From Streptomyces sp. NRRL F-525 (GTDB lineage Bacteria; Actinomycetota; Actinomycetes; Streptomycetales; Streptomycetaceae), in NCBI RefSeq assembly GCF_000716605.1, contig NZ_JNXE01000010.1:62001-126000 (forward strand): a stretch of 64,000 nucleotides of DNA. The letters are read 5' to 3'. The notes below the pieces were generated by a model. It saw only the letters and a list, made by a program, of their open reading frames with translations, had not been told where the DNA came from and did not search any database. The translations under genes and the position numbers were made by a program. Positions 36,845 through 45,831 of the stretch are shown here, in pieces (positions within the stretch are counted from its first letter, which is position 1; each line of letters starts with the position of its first letter).

Positions 36845-38377
36845 TCAGTCGAGATCCCGCGCGTCCCCGACTCGCTCGGCGGCCTCAACGGCGTGCTCTC
36901 GTACGGCCGTTGCCGCCGGCCCCGAGAGCTTGCCGCGTATGTCCTCGGCGGCGGCCAGGGTCGCGCGGGCCTCCTCCGGGAGGTCCGCGTCGGCCAGGTC
37001 GCGTGCCAGGGCGTAGTGCTCCTTGGCAATGAACTGGCCGAGGTTCACGTCCTGCCAGTACCGGAGGGAGTCGTCGGCGGGGGCGGACAGGGTCTCCCGT
37101 AGGACCGCCAACGTCCGTCCTGCTTGCGGGAGTTGACCAGTCTCGCGCTCCAGCCGGGCCTGGGTCAGCCGGGCCGAGACGCGGTCCCATGCCGTGTCCT
37201 GGAGGGCGGCGTGGAGGCGCTGGGCGCGCAGGGCCTGGGTGAGATCGCCCAGCTGCTCGAACTCGCGGGCGAGCGAGGACAGGGGAGAGGTGTCCAGCGC
37301 CTTCGGCGCGTCCGGTCGCCGCAGCATGCCCTGGTCCAGCTCGATCGCGTCGAGCCTGCGGATCAGGGCGGTCCGGGCCAGCTCGGTCAGACCCTGGTCG
37401 GCGGCCAGTCCGGTCCAGGTGTCCGACGGCTCGTCGGACGGGTCCGTACCGAAGAAGACGTCGTCCAGACCGAGCGCCCACTCCCGAAGGGCCGCTCCGT
37501 CCGCGCCGGGCCGGGGCATCTCGCTCAGCCCGCACGCGGTGTCGAAGTCCGTCTCCCGCACCTCGTCCAGCAACGGCAGATCCTCGGGGTGGCCGTGCAG
37601 CCCCACCAGCACGGCGGCGAGCCGCAGTTCGTCCGTCATCGACGACTCCGCCTCGTGGCGGACCAGGTGCCGCAGCAGCTCCAGATCACTGTCCGCGCGG
37701 TCGAACTGCGCGGCCCGCAGGGCGAGTCGACGCCGTACGGGATCCTCGGCCGTCGCGTCCCACACCGTACGGTCGCCCGCGCGCAGTGCCGCGAGATCGT
37801 CGCGGCCCCGGGCGAGCACCGGCTCCCACAGCGGGGGACGGGGATGCCGGTCCAGGAGGTCGTAGGCGCGGCCCTCCTCGGCGTTCAGGAGCAGGAAGTC
37901 GGGCTCGGTGCGCAGCAGGGCGGTGTGCAGCATGCCGATCAGCTCGACCGGGGAACGCTCGGACAGGCCCAGGGCGGTGCGGAGTCGGGGCCTCGCCTCG
38001 TCGATGCCGTAGTCCTCGCGGAACTCCTCCTCCGTCTCCGCGACCCGGGCCAGGATCTTCTCCGGGCCGTCGGCCGGGGACAGGTCCAGATGGTCGCGCC
38101 AGCCCGGCAGACCGATCACGATCTCCAACGCCTCGTCCACAGTGGAGCCGATGATCCCAGCCGAGCCCTCGGAGTCGGCGTACAGCACCGAACCGTCCGC
38201 GCACACGAAGTACGTACCGCCCGACCCGTCACCCGCGACCGGACGCAGCGGACCACCCGAGGCCAGCCGCACCGGCTCGACGTGGTCGGCCCGGTCCAGG
38301 TCGAAGTCGAAGGGGAACGCGGCCAGTTCGGCCAGGTGGGCGTGGTGTCGGAGCAGCCGCAGAGCGTGATCGGTCAT
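36845..38377 (-). CDS. Uncharacterised 510-residue protein with SMI1/KNR4-like N-terminus
   Basis: I do not recognise a defined family for the whole protein. The N-terminal ~100 residues (YFVCADGSVLYADSEGSAGI, then TVDEALEIVIGLPGWRDHL) resemble SMI1/KNR4-like domains often found in immunity or housekeeping proteins. The rest is helical and rich in Leu, Ala and Arg (RRRLALRAAQFDRADSDLEL; LSSLAREFEQLGDLTQALRA), like TPR-type repeats. There is no signal peptide or membrane segment. ATG 38377 is chosen because the ten residues before it lack a ribosome binding site. It stands alone on the minus strand. Confidence 0.78.
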   Translation of the reverse strand: MTDHALRLLRHHAHLAELAAFPFDFDLDRADHVEPVRLASGGPLRPVAGDGSGGTYFVCADGSVLYADSEGSAGIIGSTVDEALEIVIGLPGWRDHLDLSPADGPEKILARVAETEEEFREDYGIDEARPRLRTALGLSERSPVELIGMLHTALLRTEPDFLLLNAEEGRAYDLLDRHPRPPLWEPVLARGRDDLAALRAGDRTVWDATAEDPVRRRLALRAAQFDRADSDLELLRHLVRHEAESSMTDELRLAAVLVGLHGHPEDLPLLDEVRETDFDTACGLSEMPRPGADGAALREWALGLDDVFFGTDPSDEPSDTWTGLAADQGLTELARTALIRRLDAIELDQGMLRRPDAPKALDTSPLSSLAREFEQLGDLTQALRAQRLHAALQDTAWDRVSARLTQARLERETGQLPQAGRTLAVLRETLSAPADDSLRYWQDVNLGQFIAKEHYALARDLADADLPEEARATLAAAEDIRGKLSGPAATAVREHAVEAAERVGDARDLD

Positions 38378-38450
38378 GTCACAGAACGTAACAGCCGCCA
38401 CTGACAACGGGATCGGACGACGGGATGCCGGGCGGTGAGATGCCGGGCGG

Positions 38451-39194
38451 TCAGACGGCCGCCTCCTGCTCCTGACCGGCGTGCTCCACCGCCGCCCGCG
38501 CCAGCGCCCGGACCACCGGATGCGGGCGCGAGCCGTCGCCGGACAGTTCCGGCTGGAAGAGGGTGGCCAGGAAGAAGGGGTGGCCGGGGAGTTCGGCGAT
38601 GCGGACGTGGCCGTCCTCGTCGTGGCCGGAGAAGCGCAGGCCGTGGGCGCGCAGGGTGTCGAGGTGGCGGGTCGGGCCGTAGGAGCAGAAGTAGCGCTCG
38701 ACCGTGCGCTCCGAGCCGATCGCGGACTCGGCGAGCGAGCCCGGTTCGACCGTGACGGCCGCCTCGTGGCCGACGAGGGAGCAGGCCAGCGGTTCGATGA
38801 GGAGGTCCTCGGCGCCGGGGTCGTTCTCGGCGTGCGCGACCCGGGTCAGCCCGCACACGTCACGGGCGTACTCCAGCAGCGCGTGCTGGAAACCGCCGCA
38901 GGTGCCGAGGAACGGAACGCCCTCCACGCGCGCGGTGCGGATCGCGGACAGGACGCCGGCCTCGCTGCGGTAGGGGCTGCCCGGCAGCACCCACACGGCG
39001 TCGAACCCGCGCACCGCGTCCGGTGCCTCGGCGTCCTCGGACGGGATCCAGTAGGCGTCGAGGACGAGCCGGTCGCGCTCGGCGAGGGCGTCGAGGATGA
39101 GCGGGAGACGGGAGTGCGAGACGACGTTGGGGGAGCGGTCGCCGACCAGGGCGATACGCGCGGTGCGAGCGGTCTGATCCGCGGTGTTCGTCAT
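38451..39194 (-). CDS. CTP-synthase-like glutamine amidotransferase domain protein with FQPE in place of the catalytic FHPE
   Basis: A 247-residue stand-alone class I GATase-like domain: VVSHSRLPLILDAL, VWVLPGSPYRSEAGVLSAIR, the nucleophile elbow FLGTCGGFQHALLEYAR, and HPFFLATLFQPELS near the C-terminus. CTP synthase has FHPE at the last motif; here the histidine is glutamine (codon CAG), so ordinary glutaminase activity is doubtful. It corresponds to the small CTP synthase C-terminal-region-related family. ATG 39194 has AGGA upstream; ATG 39203 is an alternative. It diverges from a LysR gene, its likely regulator. Confidence 0.82.
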   Translation of the reverse strand: MTNTADQTARTARIALVGDRSPNVVSHSRLPLILDALAERDRLVLDAYWIPSEDAEAPDAVRGFDAVWVLPGSPYRSEAGVLSAIRTARVEGVPFLGTCGGFQHALLEYARDVCGLTRVAHAENDPGAEDLLIEPLACSLVGHEAAVTVEPGSLAESAIGSERTVERYFCSYGPTRHLDTLRAHGLRFSGHDEDGHVRIAELPGHPFFLATLFQPELSGDGSRPHPVVRALARAAVEHAGQEQEAAV

Positions 39195-39270
39195 GCCGTT
39201 CATCCTGGGCGCGACCCGATGTTCACGTCCAACGATGATTCCTGCTCTCCCGATAAGCAGTACTGATGGG

Positions 39271-40155
39271 ATGCTGTCCTCCGTGGATCCGCACCTCCTG
39301 CGTACGTACGTCACCGTGGCCCGGCTCGCCTCCTTCTCGGCGGCCGCACGCGAGCTGGGCTACACCCAGTCCGCGGTGTCCCAGCACATCGCCGCCCTGG
39401 AACAGGACCTCGGCGCCCCGCTGCTCAACCGCCGCCCCGTGACGCCCACTTCGGCGGGCGAACGGCTTCTGGAACACGCGACCCCGCTGCTGCTGCGCCT
39501 GGACGCCGCCCGCGCGGACGTCGTCCGGATGGCCGCCGCACCCGAACGCGGACTCACCCTCGCCACCGCGCCGACCGCACTCGGGCCGCGCGTCCTGACC
39601 GCCCTCCCGCGCGCGGGCGTGACGCTGCGCGTGCTCACCCGGGACGAGGTGCCGGTTGCTGTCGCCACCGGCACCGCCGACCTCGGCCTGGTCGACGGGA
39701 TCGCGGCCCCGAACGATCCGCTGCGGCTGCCCGACGTGGCCCCGCTGACCACCCACGGCGTCGCCGAGGAACCCGTCTGCGTCCTGCTCCCCGACGACCA
39801 CCCCCTGGCCGGCCACGCCGCCCTGCGCCTCGGCGACCTCGCCGCCGCCCGCTGGCTCGACGCACCCGACGCGGGCGTCCCCCTCGCGCGGCTCCGCGCC
39901 GCGAACGGCGGCGGCGCCTTCCGCCCGGCCCTGCGCTACGACGGCACCGACATCCGCGTCCTCACGGCTCTCGCCGCCGCGGGCCACGGCCTGACCCTGC
40001 TGCCCCGCTCGGCGGCCACCGGGGTGCGTGGCGCGGTCGCCGTCCCGCTCACCGAACCACGCGTCGTGCACCGTACGGAGCTGGTGTACGGGGGAGCCCC
40101 ACGAGGGGCGGCGGCGCGGTTGGTGGCGCGCCTGGTGGAGCGGGAACGGGAGTGA
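39271..40155 (+). CDS. LysR family transcriptional regulator
   Basis: A 294-residue LysR regulator. The winged helix region (about 6-65) reads HLLRTYVTVARLASFSAAAR, then GYTQSAVSQHIAALEQDLGA and RRPVTPTSAGERLLEHA. A two-lobed effector domain follows (TADLGLVDGIAAPNDPL; PVCVLLPDDHPLAGHAAL). The 76-base gap to the divergent amidotransferase-like gene probably contains its operator. An upstream in-frame start at 39184 would overlap the divergent gene and is rejected. Confidence 0.9.
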   Translation: MLSSVDPHLLRTYVTVARLASFSAAARELGYTQSAVSQHIAALEQDLGAPLLNRRPVTPTSAGERLLEHATPLLLRLDAARADVVRMAAAPERGLTLATAPTALGPRVLTALPRAGVTLRVLTRDEVPVAVATGTADLGLVDGIAAPNDPLRLPDVAPLTTHGVAEEPVCVLLPDDHPLAGHAALRLGDLAAARWLDAPDAGVPLARLRAANGGGAFRPALRYDGTDIRVLTALAAAGHGLTLLPRSAATGVRGAVAVPLTEPRVVHRTELVYGGAPRGAAARLVARLVERERE

Positions 40156-40274
40156 GGTGCCACGCGCGCGTGCGGCGCGCAGGGCCTTCCCGCTCCTGCC
40201 CCCCGGTCAGTCTCACTCGTTCGTGGCACGTCGCGCGCCGGTGCGCCGGGTAGAGCATCTGCCGGAGGCGATCC

Positions 40275-40853
40275 ATGGAACAGACTGCGCTGCGTCCCAA
40301 GCCGATGCCCGGTCAGGAACCCGGCGGCGGCACCAAGCCCGGCCCCACCCGGCGCCCGCACGCCGCGCGGCGCCGCGGCCGACGGCTCGTGACCCTGCTG
40401 TTCGGCCTGTTCGTCGGGACCGTCCTGGTGCTGTCGGGGGTCGGCCTCGGCACGGTCGGCGCCACGGTGATCGGCATGAGCAAACTCGCCGAGATGCAGC
40501 GCCAAGCGGCCCGGCAACCGGCGCCGCCGACCGTCCCGACCGGCCGGACCACGCCCTCCGCGAGCCCCTCGCCGTCGGCCACGGCCGCCGCCGCGACACT
40601 CGGCGTGGAGGCCGTGGACGCAGACAAGGCGGGCGCCCTGGTCGTCGGCGTCCACATCCCCGGCCCCGGCTACACGGCCGGCCTGATCCGCGGCGACGTC
40701 CTGCTCACGTTCGGCGGCACCCGGGTCGACTCGGCGGCCGACCTCGCGCGCGCGGTCGCGCGTGCCCGCCCCGGGGACGAGGTCACGATCACCGTGCGGC
40801 ACCACAGCGGCGGCTTCCAGCAGTTCACCGTGGTCCCCGGGTACGTCGTCTGA
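40275..40853 (+). CDS. Membrane-anchored PDZ domain protein
   Basis: A 192-residue protein with a basic cytoplasmic N-terminus (RRPHAARRRGRR) and one membrane helix (LVTLLFGLFVGTVLVLSGVG, about 38-65). A Pro/Ser/Thr linker leads to an extracellular PDZ domain (about 110-190) containing ALVVGVHIPGPGYTAGLIRG and VLLTFGGTRVDSAADLARAV. It resembles the PDZ portion of HtrA proteases, but no protease domain is present. It probably binds C-termini of exported proteins. Confidence 0.85.
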   Translation: MEQTALRPKPMPGQEPGGGTKPGPTRRPHAARRRGRRLVTLLFGLFVGTVLVLSGVGLGTVGATVIGMSKLAEMQRQAARQPAPPTVPTGRTTPSASPSPSATAAAATLGVEAVDADKAGALVVGVHIPGPGYTAGLIRGDVLLTFGGTRVDSAADLARAVARARPGDEVTITVRHHSGGFQQFTVVPGYVV

Positions 40854-40968
40854 CCCGGCGCCGCGCGTCGCCCGGGCCGGGGAAGTCCCGCCGATCGGCT
40901 CGCGTGGCCCTCCGGGTCCGGGCAGGATGCTGACCGTAGCCCCGTTCCGTCCGTCCTCGGAGGCCTGA

Positions 40969-42096
40969 ATGACCGGTAGCCCGCCCGCGCCCTTCACCGC
41001 CGCCGACTACAGGGCCCGCATGGACCGCGCCGCGCGGGCCGCCGCAGACGCCGGTCTCGCGGGACTCCTGGTCGCGCCGGGACCGGACCTGGTGTGGCTC
41101 ACCGGCTACGCGCCCACCGCGGTCACCGAACGGCTCACTGTGCTCGTCCTGGCCCCCGGCCGCTCCCCGGTCCTCGTCGTGCCCACCCTGGAGGCCCCCG
41201 ACGCGGCCAAGGCGGCCGGCGCCGACGCCCTCACCCTGCGCGACTGGACCGACGGCAAGGACCCCTACGCCGCCACCGCGGCCCTCCTCGACGCGACCGG
41301 CCGCTTCGGCATCAGCGACAACGCCTGGTCCATGCACCTGCTGGGCCTGCAGAAGACGCTGCCCGACACCACCTACGCCTCCCTCACCGACGCGCTCCCG
41401 ATGCTCCGCGCGGTCAAGGACGCGGCCGAACTGGACCTCATGGCGGCCGCCGGAGCGGCCGCTGACGCAACGTACGAGGAGATCCGGAAGGTTCCCTTCG
41501 CCGGCCGCCGCGAGTCCGACGTCGGCACCGATCTCGCCGATCTGCTACGGCAGTTCGGGCACTCCCAGGTCGACTTCACGATCGTCGCCTCGGGCCCCAA
41601 CGGAGCCAACCCGCACCACGAGGTCGGCGACCGCGTCATCCAGCAGGGCGACATGATCGTCCTCGACTTCGGCGGCCTCAAGGACGGCTACGGCTCCGAC
41701 ACCTCGCGCACGGTCCACGTCGGCGAACCCAGCGACGAGGAACAGCGCGTCCACGACCTCGTCCGCGAGGCCCAGGAGGCAGGGTTCCGCGCGGTGCGCC
41801 CCGGAGTCGCCTGCCAGGAGGTCGACCGCGCCGCCCGCGCGGTCATCGACGACGCCGGATACGGCCCCTACTTCATCCACCGCACCGGCCACGGCATCGG
41901 CGTCACCACGCACGAGCCGCCGTACATGATCGAGGGCGAGGAACAGCCCCTCGTCCCCGGGATGTGCTTCTCCGTGGAGCCCGGCGTCTATCTGCCCGGG
42001 CGCTTCGGGGTACGCATCGAGGACATCGTCACGGTGACCGACCACGGTGGCCGCCGGCTCAACAACACGGCCCGCGAGATGGCCCTGGTGGACTGA
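40969..42096 (+). CDS. M24 family Xaa-Pro aminopeptidase/dipeptidase
   Basis: A 375-residue pita-bread metallopeptidase. The N-terminal creatinase-like domain (about 10-130) has LVAPGPDLVWLTGYAP. The catalytic domain carries the dinuclear metal ligands: Asp in IVLDFGGLKDGYGSDTSRT (two aspartates), His in HRTGHGIGVTTHEPP, Glu in CFSVEPGVYLPG, and Glu in GVRIEDIVTVTDHG. All five expected ligands appear present. The role is release of N-terminal residues next to proline in the cytoplasm. It is followed 44 bases later by a phosphotransferase gene on the same strand. Confidence 0.92.
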   Translation: MTGSPPAPFTAADYRARMDRAARAAADAGLAGLLVAPGPDLVWLTGYAPTAVTERLTVLVLAPGRSPVLVVPTLEAPDAAKAAGADALTLRDWTDGKDPYAATAALLDATGRFGISDNAWSMHLLGLQKTLPDTTYASLTDALPMLRAVKDAAELDLMAAAGAAADATYEEIRKVPFAGRRESDVGTDLADLLRQFGHSQVDFTIVASGPNGANPHHEVGDRVIQQGDMIVLDFGGLKDGYGSDTSRTVHVGEPSDEEQRVHDLVREAQEAGFRAVRPGVACQEVDRAARAVIDDAGYGPYFIHRTGHGIGVTTHEPPYMIEGEEQPLVPGMCFSVEPGVYLPGRFGVRIEDIVTVTDHGGRRLNNTAREMALVD

Positions 42097-42140
42097 CGAC
42101 GACCAGGAGCCCCGACACCCCGAACGGCGACGGCCCGACC

Positions 42141-43079
42141 ATGACCCAGGCACCGACACCCACCGCGGACACCGTCCGCCAGCTGGTCCGTTCCCTGCTC
42201 AAGGACGGTACGGCCGACGGTGCCGGACCCGAGATCACGCCTGTCGCCGAGGGCGGCGGGCACGACACCTGGTGGGTCGGCTCCCGCCATGTCCTGCGCC
42301 TCGCCCCGAACCGCGCGGCCACCGTGCGCCAACGCCGTGAACTGCGCCTGCGCGACCTCGTACGGCCGTATCTCCCCGTCGCCGTTCCGACGAGCGTGGC
42401 GCACGGCGAGTGGGCGCCCGGGCTCACCTACACGCTGGACACCAAGGTGCCCGGGCGTTCCGGCGAGGACCAGGACGTCTCCGCCGTCGGCGAGGCCGAC
42501 CTGGCCGGGCTGCTCACCGGGCTGCGCGAGGTGCCCACCCGGCACGCCGAGTCGCTCGGGATCCCGCGCACCGCACCGCGCTCCCTGGAGGAGCTGCGCC
42601 GCACCGCCGAGCAGGCCGCCGAACGGCTCGCCGCCGCCGACGAGTTCGACGCCGCCCGCCTCCACCAGCTCACCCCGCCCGGCGCGATCCAGCTCGCCGC
42701 CCAGCCCGGCACCGCGGTCCTCGTCCACCACGACCTCAAGGGCGAACACCTCGTGGTGAGCACCGACGGCCGGGTCCGCGGCGTCCTGGACTGGACCGAC
42801 GCGGCCCTCGGCGACCCCGCCGAGGACATCGCCGGACTCGCCCTGGCGGTCGGTTCCCCCGCCGCCGTACGCGCCGCGACCCTCGCCGGCTACGGCGCCC
42901 GCCCCTGCCTGCGCGGCCTCTGGCTCGCCCGCTGTGACACCGTCGTCCGCCTCGCCGACTGCCTCAAGGGCCGCGAAACCGGGCCCGTCCCGCTCCTCAG
43001 GACCCAACTGCGCCGCAGCTGGGAGGCGATCCTGCTGGAACGGGTGACGGAACTCAGGGAAGGGGACGGGGAGTTGTAG
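42141..43079 (+). CDS. Phosphotransferase (aminoglycoside phosphotransferase/APH fold)
   Basis: A 312-residue APH-family kinase. Features are ITPVAEGGGHDTWWVGSRHV (nucleotide loop region), the catalytic-loop segment VLVHHDLKGEHLVVSTDGRV (His-x-Asp with a downstream His where Asn is common) and the metal aspartate in GVLDWTDAALGDPAEDIAGL. Such proteins phosphorylate antibiotics, sugars or choline-like compounds; the substrate is not predictable. The chosen ATG has a weak ribosome binding site, with AGGAG far upstream. The gene may be co-transcribed with the M24 peptidase. Confidence 0.85.
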   Translation: MTQAPTPTADTVRQLVRSLLKDGTADGAGPEITPVAEGGGHDTWWVGSRHVLRLAPNRAATVRQRRELRLRDLVRPYLPVAVPTSVAHGEWAPGLTYTLDTKVPGRSGEDQDVSAVGEADLAGLLTGLREVPTRHAESLGIPRTAPRSLEELRRTAEQAAERLAAADEFDAARLHQLTPPGAIQLAAQPGTAVLVHHDLKGEHLVVSTDGRVRGVLDWTDAALGDPAEDIAGLALAVGSPAAVRAATLAGYGARPCLRGLWLARCDTVVRLADCLKGRETGPVPLLRTQLRRSWEAILLERVTELREGDGEL

Positions 43080-43080
43080 C

Positions 43081-43190
43081 GCGCAAGCGTTTACGCGAAC
43101 GATTGCGCAAGCGTTTACGCCGGCCGTCCGCAAGCGTTCGCGCAAGCGTTTACGCCGCCGGTCCGTAAACGCTCGCGCAAGCGTTTACGC
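43081..43190. repeat. Cluster of four direct GCGCAAGCGTTTACGC repeats between convergent genes
   Basis: Identical 16-base units occur at 43081-43096, 43105-43120, 43140-43155 and 43175-43190. Between them are a partial copy (GCAAGCGTTCGC near 43130) and an inverted copy (GTAAACGCTC, 43165-43174). The last pair forms a near-perfect palindrome GTAAACGCT/AGCGTTTAC. The unit resembles LacI-family operator half-sites. The block fills the space between the phosphotransferase stop and the treZ stop, and its last copy supplies the treZ stop codon TAA. Confidence 0.8.
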
Positions 43191-44930
43191 CTGCGCCAGC
43201 ACCACGCACGACTCCCCGGGCAGCCGCAGCAACCCGTCCGCCCCCGGCGCCTCCACCGGCTCCCACGCGGCCAGGATCTGCGCCGGGCGGGTGCCCAACG
43301 GGATCGCGGCCGGTTCCTTGCCGAGGTTCACGGCGACGCGTACGTCTCCGCGGCGCAGGGCGAGCCAGCGGGCGTCCTCGTCGTAGGCCACCTTCGTGTC
43401 GGTGAGGTCGGGGTCCGTGAGGTCGGGTTCCTGGTGGCGGAGGGCGATGAGCCGGCGGTACCAGGCCAGCACGCGCGCGTGGGGTTCGCGCTCCGGCTCC
43501 GACCAGTCGAGGCAGGAGCGGTCGCGGGTCGCCGGGTCCTGCGGGTCGGGTACGTCCTCCGCGGCCCAGCCGTGCGACGTGAACTCCCGTCGCCTGCCCT
43601 GCCGTACGGCCTCCGCGAGGTCCGGGTCGGTGTGGTCGGTGAAGAACTGCCAGGGCGTGCCCGCGGCCCACTCCTCGCCCATGAACAACATCGGTGTGAA
43701 GGGTCCGGCCAGGGTCAGCGCGGCGGCGCAGGCCAGCAGGCCGGGGGAGAGGGAGGCCGAAAGGCGGTCCCCCTGGGCGCGGTTGCCGACCTGGTCGTGG
43801 GTCTGGCTGTAGCCGAGGAGGCGGTGCGCGGCCACGCGCGTGCGGTCGAGGCGGCGGCCGTGATGACGGTCCCGGAAGCTCGAATAGGTGCCGTCGTGGA
43901 AGAAGCCACCGGTCAGGGTTTTGGCGATCGCCGAGAGCGGGGCCCGCGCGAAGTCCGCGTAGTAGCCCTGCGATTCACCCGTCACCGCGGTGTGCAGGGC
44001 GTGGTGGAAGTCGTCGTTCCACTGCGCGTGCAGCCCGAGTCCGCCCTCCGCGCGGGAGGTCACCACGCGCGGGTCGTTCAGGTCGGACTCGGCGACCAGG
44101 AACAGCGGCCGGCCCGTCTCGGCGGCCAACGCGTCGACGGCGGCGGACAGTTCCTCCAGGAAGTGGCACGCGCGCGTGTCCTGCAGCGCGTGCACCGCGT
44201 CCAGCCGCAGCCCGTCGATCCGGTACTCGCGCAGCCACGCCAGCGCGCTGCCCAGGAGGAACGCGCGCACCTCGTCCGAGCCGGGCGCGTCCAGGTTCAC
44301 GGCACTGCCCCAGGGGGTCTGGTGCGTGTCCGTGAAGTAGGGGCCGAACACGGGCAGGTAATTCCCGGACGGGCCAAGGTGGTTGTGCACCACGTCGAGC
44401 ACGACGCCCAGGCCCAGTTCGTGGGCCCGGTCGACGAACCGCTTGAGCCCCTCGGGGCCGCCGTAGGCCTCGTGCACGGCCCACAGGGAGACGCCCTCGT
44501 AGCCCCAGCCGTGGCGGCCGGGGAACGGGCACAGGGGCATCAACTCGACGTGGGTGACGCCCAGTTCGACGAGATGGCCGAGCCGGTCGGCGGCCGCGTC
44601 CAGGGTGCCCTCGGGCGTGTACGTGCCGACGTGCAGTTCGTAGAGCACCGCTCCGGGCAGGGGGCGTCCGGACCACGCGGCACGCCACGCGTACCGCTCG
44701 TGGTCGACGACCGCGCTCAGCCCGTCCGGGCCGTCCGGCTGGCGGCGCGAGCGCGGGTCGGGCCGTGGCGGGCCGTCGTCCACCGCGAACCCGTAGCGCG
44801 TGCCGTCGTCCGCCTCCGCCTCGCCGGTCCACCACCCCACGCGCTCGGGATCGCGCTCCAACGCGCGCGTGGCGCCCTCGCAATGGAGCGTCACACGGTC
44901 TGCCTCTGGTGCCCACACCTCGAACTGCAC
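43185..44930 (-). CDS. treZ: Malto-oligosyltrehalose trehalohydrolase
   Basis: A 581-residue GH13 enzyme. An N-terminal beta domain (MQFEVWAPEADRVTLHCEG) is followed by the (beta/alpha)8 barrel. LYELHVGTYTPEGTLDAAA, VVLDVVHNHLGPSGNYLPVF, nucleophile segment IDGLRLDAVHALQD, acid/base segment LFLVAESDLNDPR and YSQTHDQVGNRAQGD appear in the expected order. It hydrolyses the maltosyltrehalose linkage made by TreY to free trehalose. Start is GTG 44930 with AGGGGA upstream. The last codons and stop are formed by the 16-base repeat unit. The partners treY and glgX lie downstream but as separate units. Confidence 0.95.
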   Translation of the reverse strand: MQFEVWAPEADRVTLHCEGATRALERDPERVGWWTGEAEADDGTRYGFAVDDGPPRPDPRSRRQPDGPDGLSAVVDHERYAWRAAWSGRPLPGAVLYELHVGTYTPEGTLDAAADRLGHLVELGVTHVELMPLCPFPGRHGWGYEGVSLWAVHEAYGGPEGLKRFVDRAHELGLGVVLDVVHNHLGPSGNYLPVFGPYFTDTHQTPWGSAVNLDAPGSDEVRAFLLGSALAWLREYRIDGLRLDAVHALQDTRACHFLEELSAAVDALAAETGRPLFLVAESDLNDPRVVTSRAEGGLGLHAQWNDDFHHALHTAVTGESQGYYADFARAPLSAIAKTLTGGFFHDGTYSSFRDRHHGRRLDRTRVAAHRLLGYSQTHDQVGNRAQGDRLSASLSPGLLACAAALTLAGPFTPMLFMGEEWAAGTPWQFFTDHTDPDLAEAVRQGRRREFTSHGWAAEDVPDPQDPATRDRSCLDWSEPEREPHARVLAWYRRLIALRHQEPDLTDPDLTDTKVAYDEDARWLALRRGDVRVAVNLGKEPAAIPLGTRPAQILAAWEPVEAPGADGLLRLPGESCVVLAQA

Positions 44931-45103
44931 GGACGGTTCCCCTTCGTCTGCTCACCGGGATGTAGCCCGTCCATCGTGCTTCAAACGAGATCAATCCGCT
45001 TTTGAATCCGTCCCTTTGGCGCAGGTGTCGTCATCTTCACGCGCGTGCGTGCCGTTTCCGCGTCTTCTGGACACCCGGGGTTCACTGCCCGACAATCACG
45101 AGC

Positions 45104-45655
45104 GTGACGTCGTCCTTCGAGTTCCACACGTACCCCGCGCGGCTGTCCGACGTGGAGCGCGACAAGGCGCTCAAGGTCCTCCACGACGGCGTCGCCATGG
45201 GGCGGCTGTCCCACGACACGTTCATCCGGCGCATGGAGCTGGCGCTCGCCGCCCGCCGGTCCGAGGACCTCGTACCGCTCACCGCCGACCTGCCCACCGA
45301 AAGCCGCCTCTCGCGTGCCCTGTTCGGCACCGTGGAGGCCGTCTCCGGCTTCACCGTACGGCTCCGGAGGGCCTGGCAGGCCGAGCGGCTCCCCAAGCTG
45401 CTGCTGCCCCACCCGGGCAACGGACATCCCCTGCGCATCGGCCGCGACCCCGCCAACGGGCTGCGCCTGACCCACGAGACGGTCTCCCGGGTGCACGCCG
45501 AACTCAGCCGCCAGGGCGGCATGTGGGTGCTGCGCGACCTCGGCTCGACCAACGGCACGACGGTCAACGGCCGACGGGTGACCGGCGCGGCCGTCGTCCG
45601 CGAGGGCGACCAGATCGGCTTCGGGCGGATGATGTTCCGGATCGCCGGCACCTGA
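45104..45655 (+). CDS. DUF1707-FHA domain protein
   Basis: A 183-residue protein. The N-terminal DUF1707 region (about 10-65) reads ARLSDVERDKALKVLHDGVA and MGRLSHDTFIRRMELALAAR. A C-terminal forkhead-associated domain (about 110-183) has LRIGRDPANGLRL, VSRVHAELSRQGG and LRDLGSTNGTTVNGRRV, with the phosphothreonine-binding Arg, Ser-Arg-His and Asn residues. It probably binds a threonine-phosphorylated partner in Ser/Thr kinase signalling. GTG 45104 is chosen because the DUF1707 domain starts right after; its ribosome binding site is weak. An upstream ATG at 45002 is possible. Confidence 0.86.
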   Translation: MTSSFEFHTYPARLSDVERDKALKVLHDGVAMGRLSHDTFIRRMELALAARRSEDLVPLTADLPTESRLSRALFGTVEAVSGFTVRLRRAWQAERLPKLLLPHPGNGHPLRIGRDPANGLRLTHETVSRVHAELSRQGGMWVLRDLGSTNGTTVNGRRVTGAAVVREGDQIGFGRMMFRIAGT

Positions 45656-45831
45656 GCCGGACCGGGCCGCACTTCACCTCTGGCCTGGGCATTACCCGAC
45701 GTGGCGATCTTGGATGAGCGTGAAATCCCTTTGCGTACGGCGGTGTTGACGTACCCCGTCCGTCGTGACTGACTGTGCGTACACCATGCACACCAGGTGA
45801 ACCGACGGCACCACAATTGTGGAGGTGTGCC

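Noticed and set aside
38451..39194. Selenoprotein suggested by the related family name
   Set aside because: The reading frame has no internal TGA and the elbow residue is an ordinary cysteine codon.
43081..43190. CRISPR array
   Set aside because: Repeats are only 16 bases, spacers are irregular (8-20 bases) and similar to the repeat itself, and no cas genes are present.
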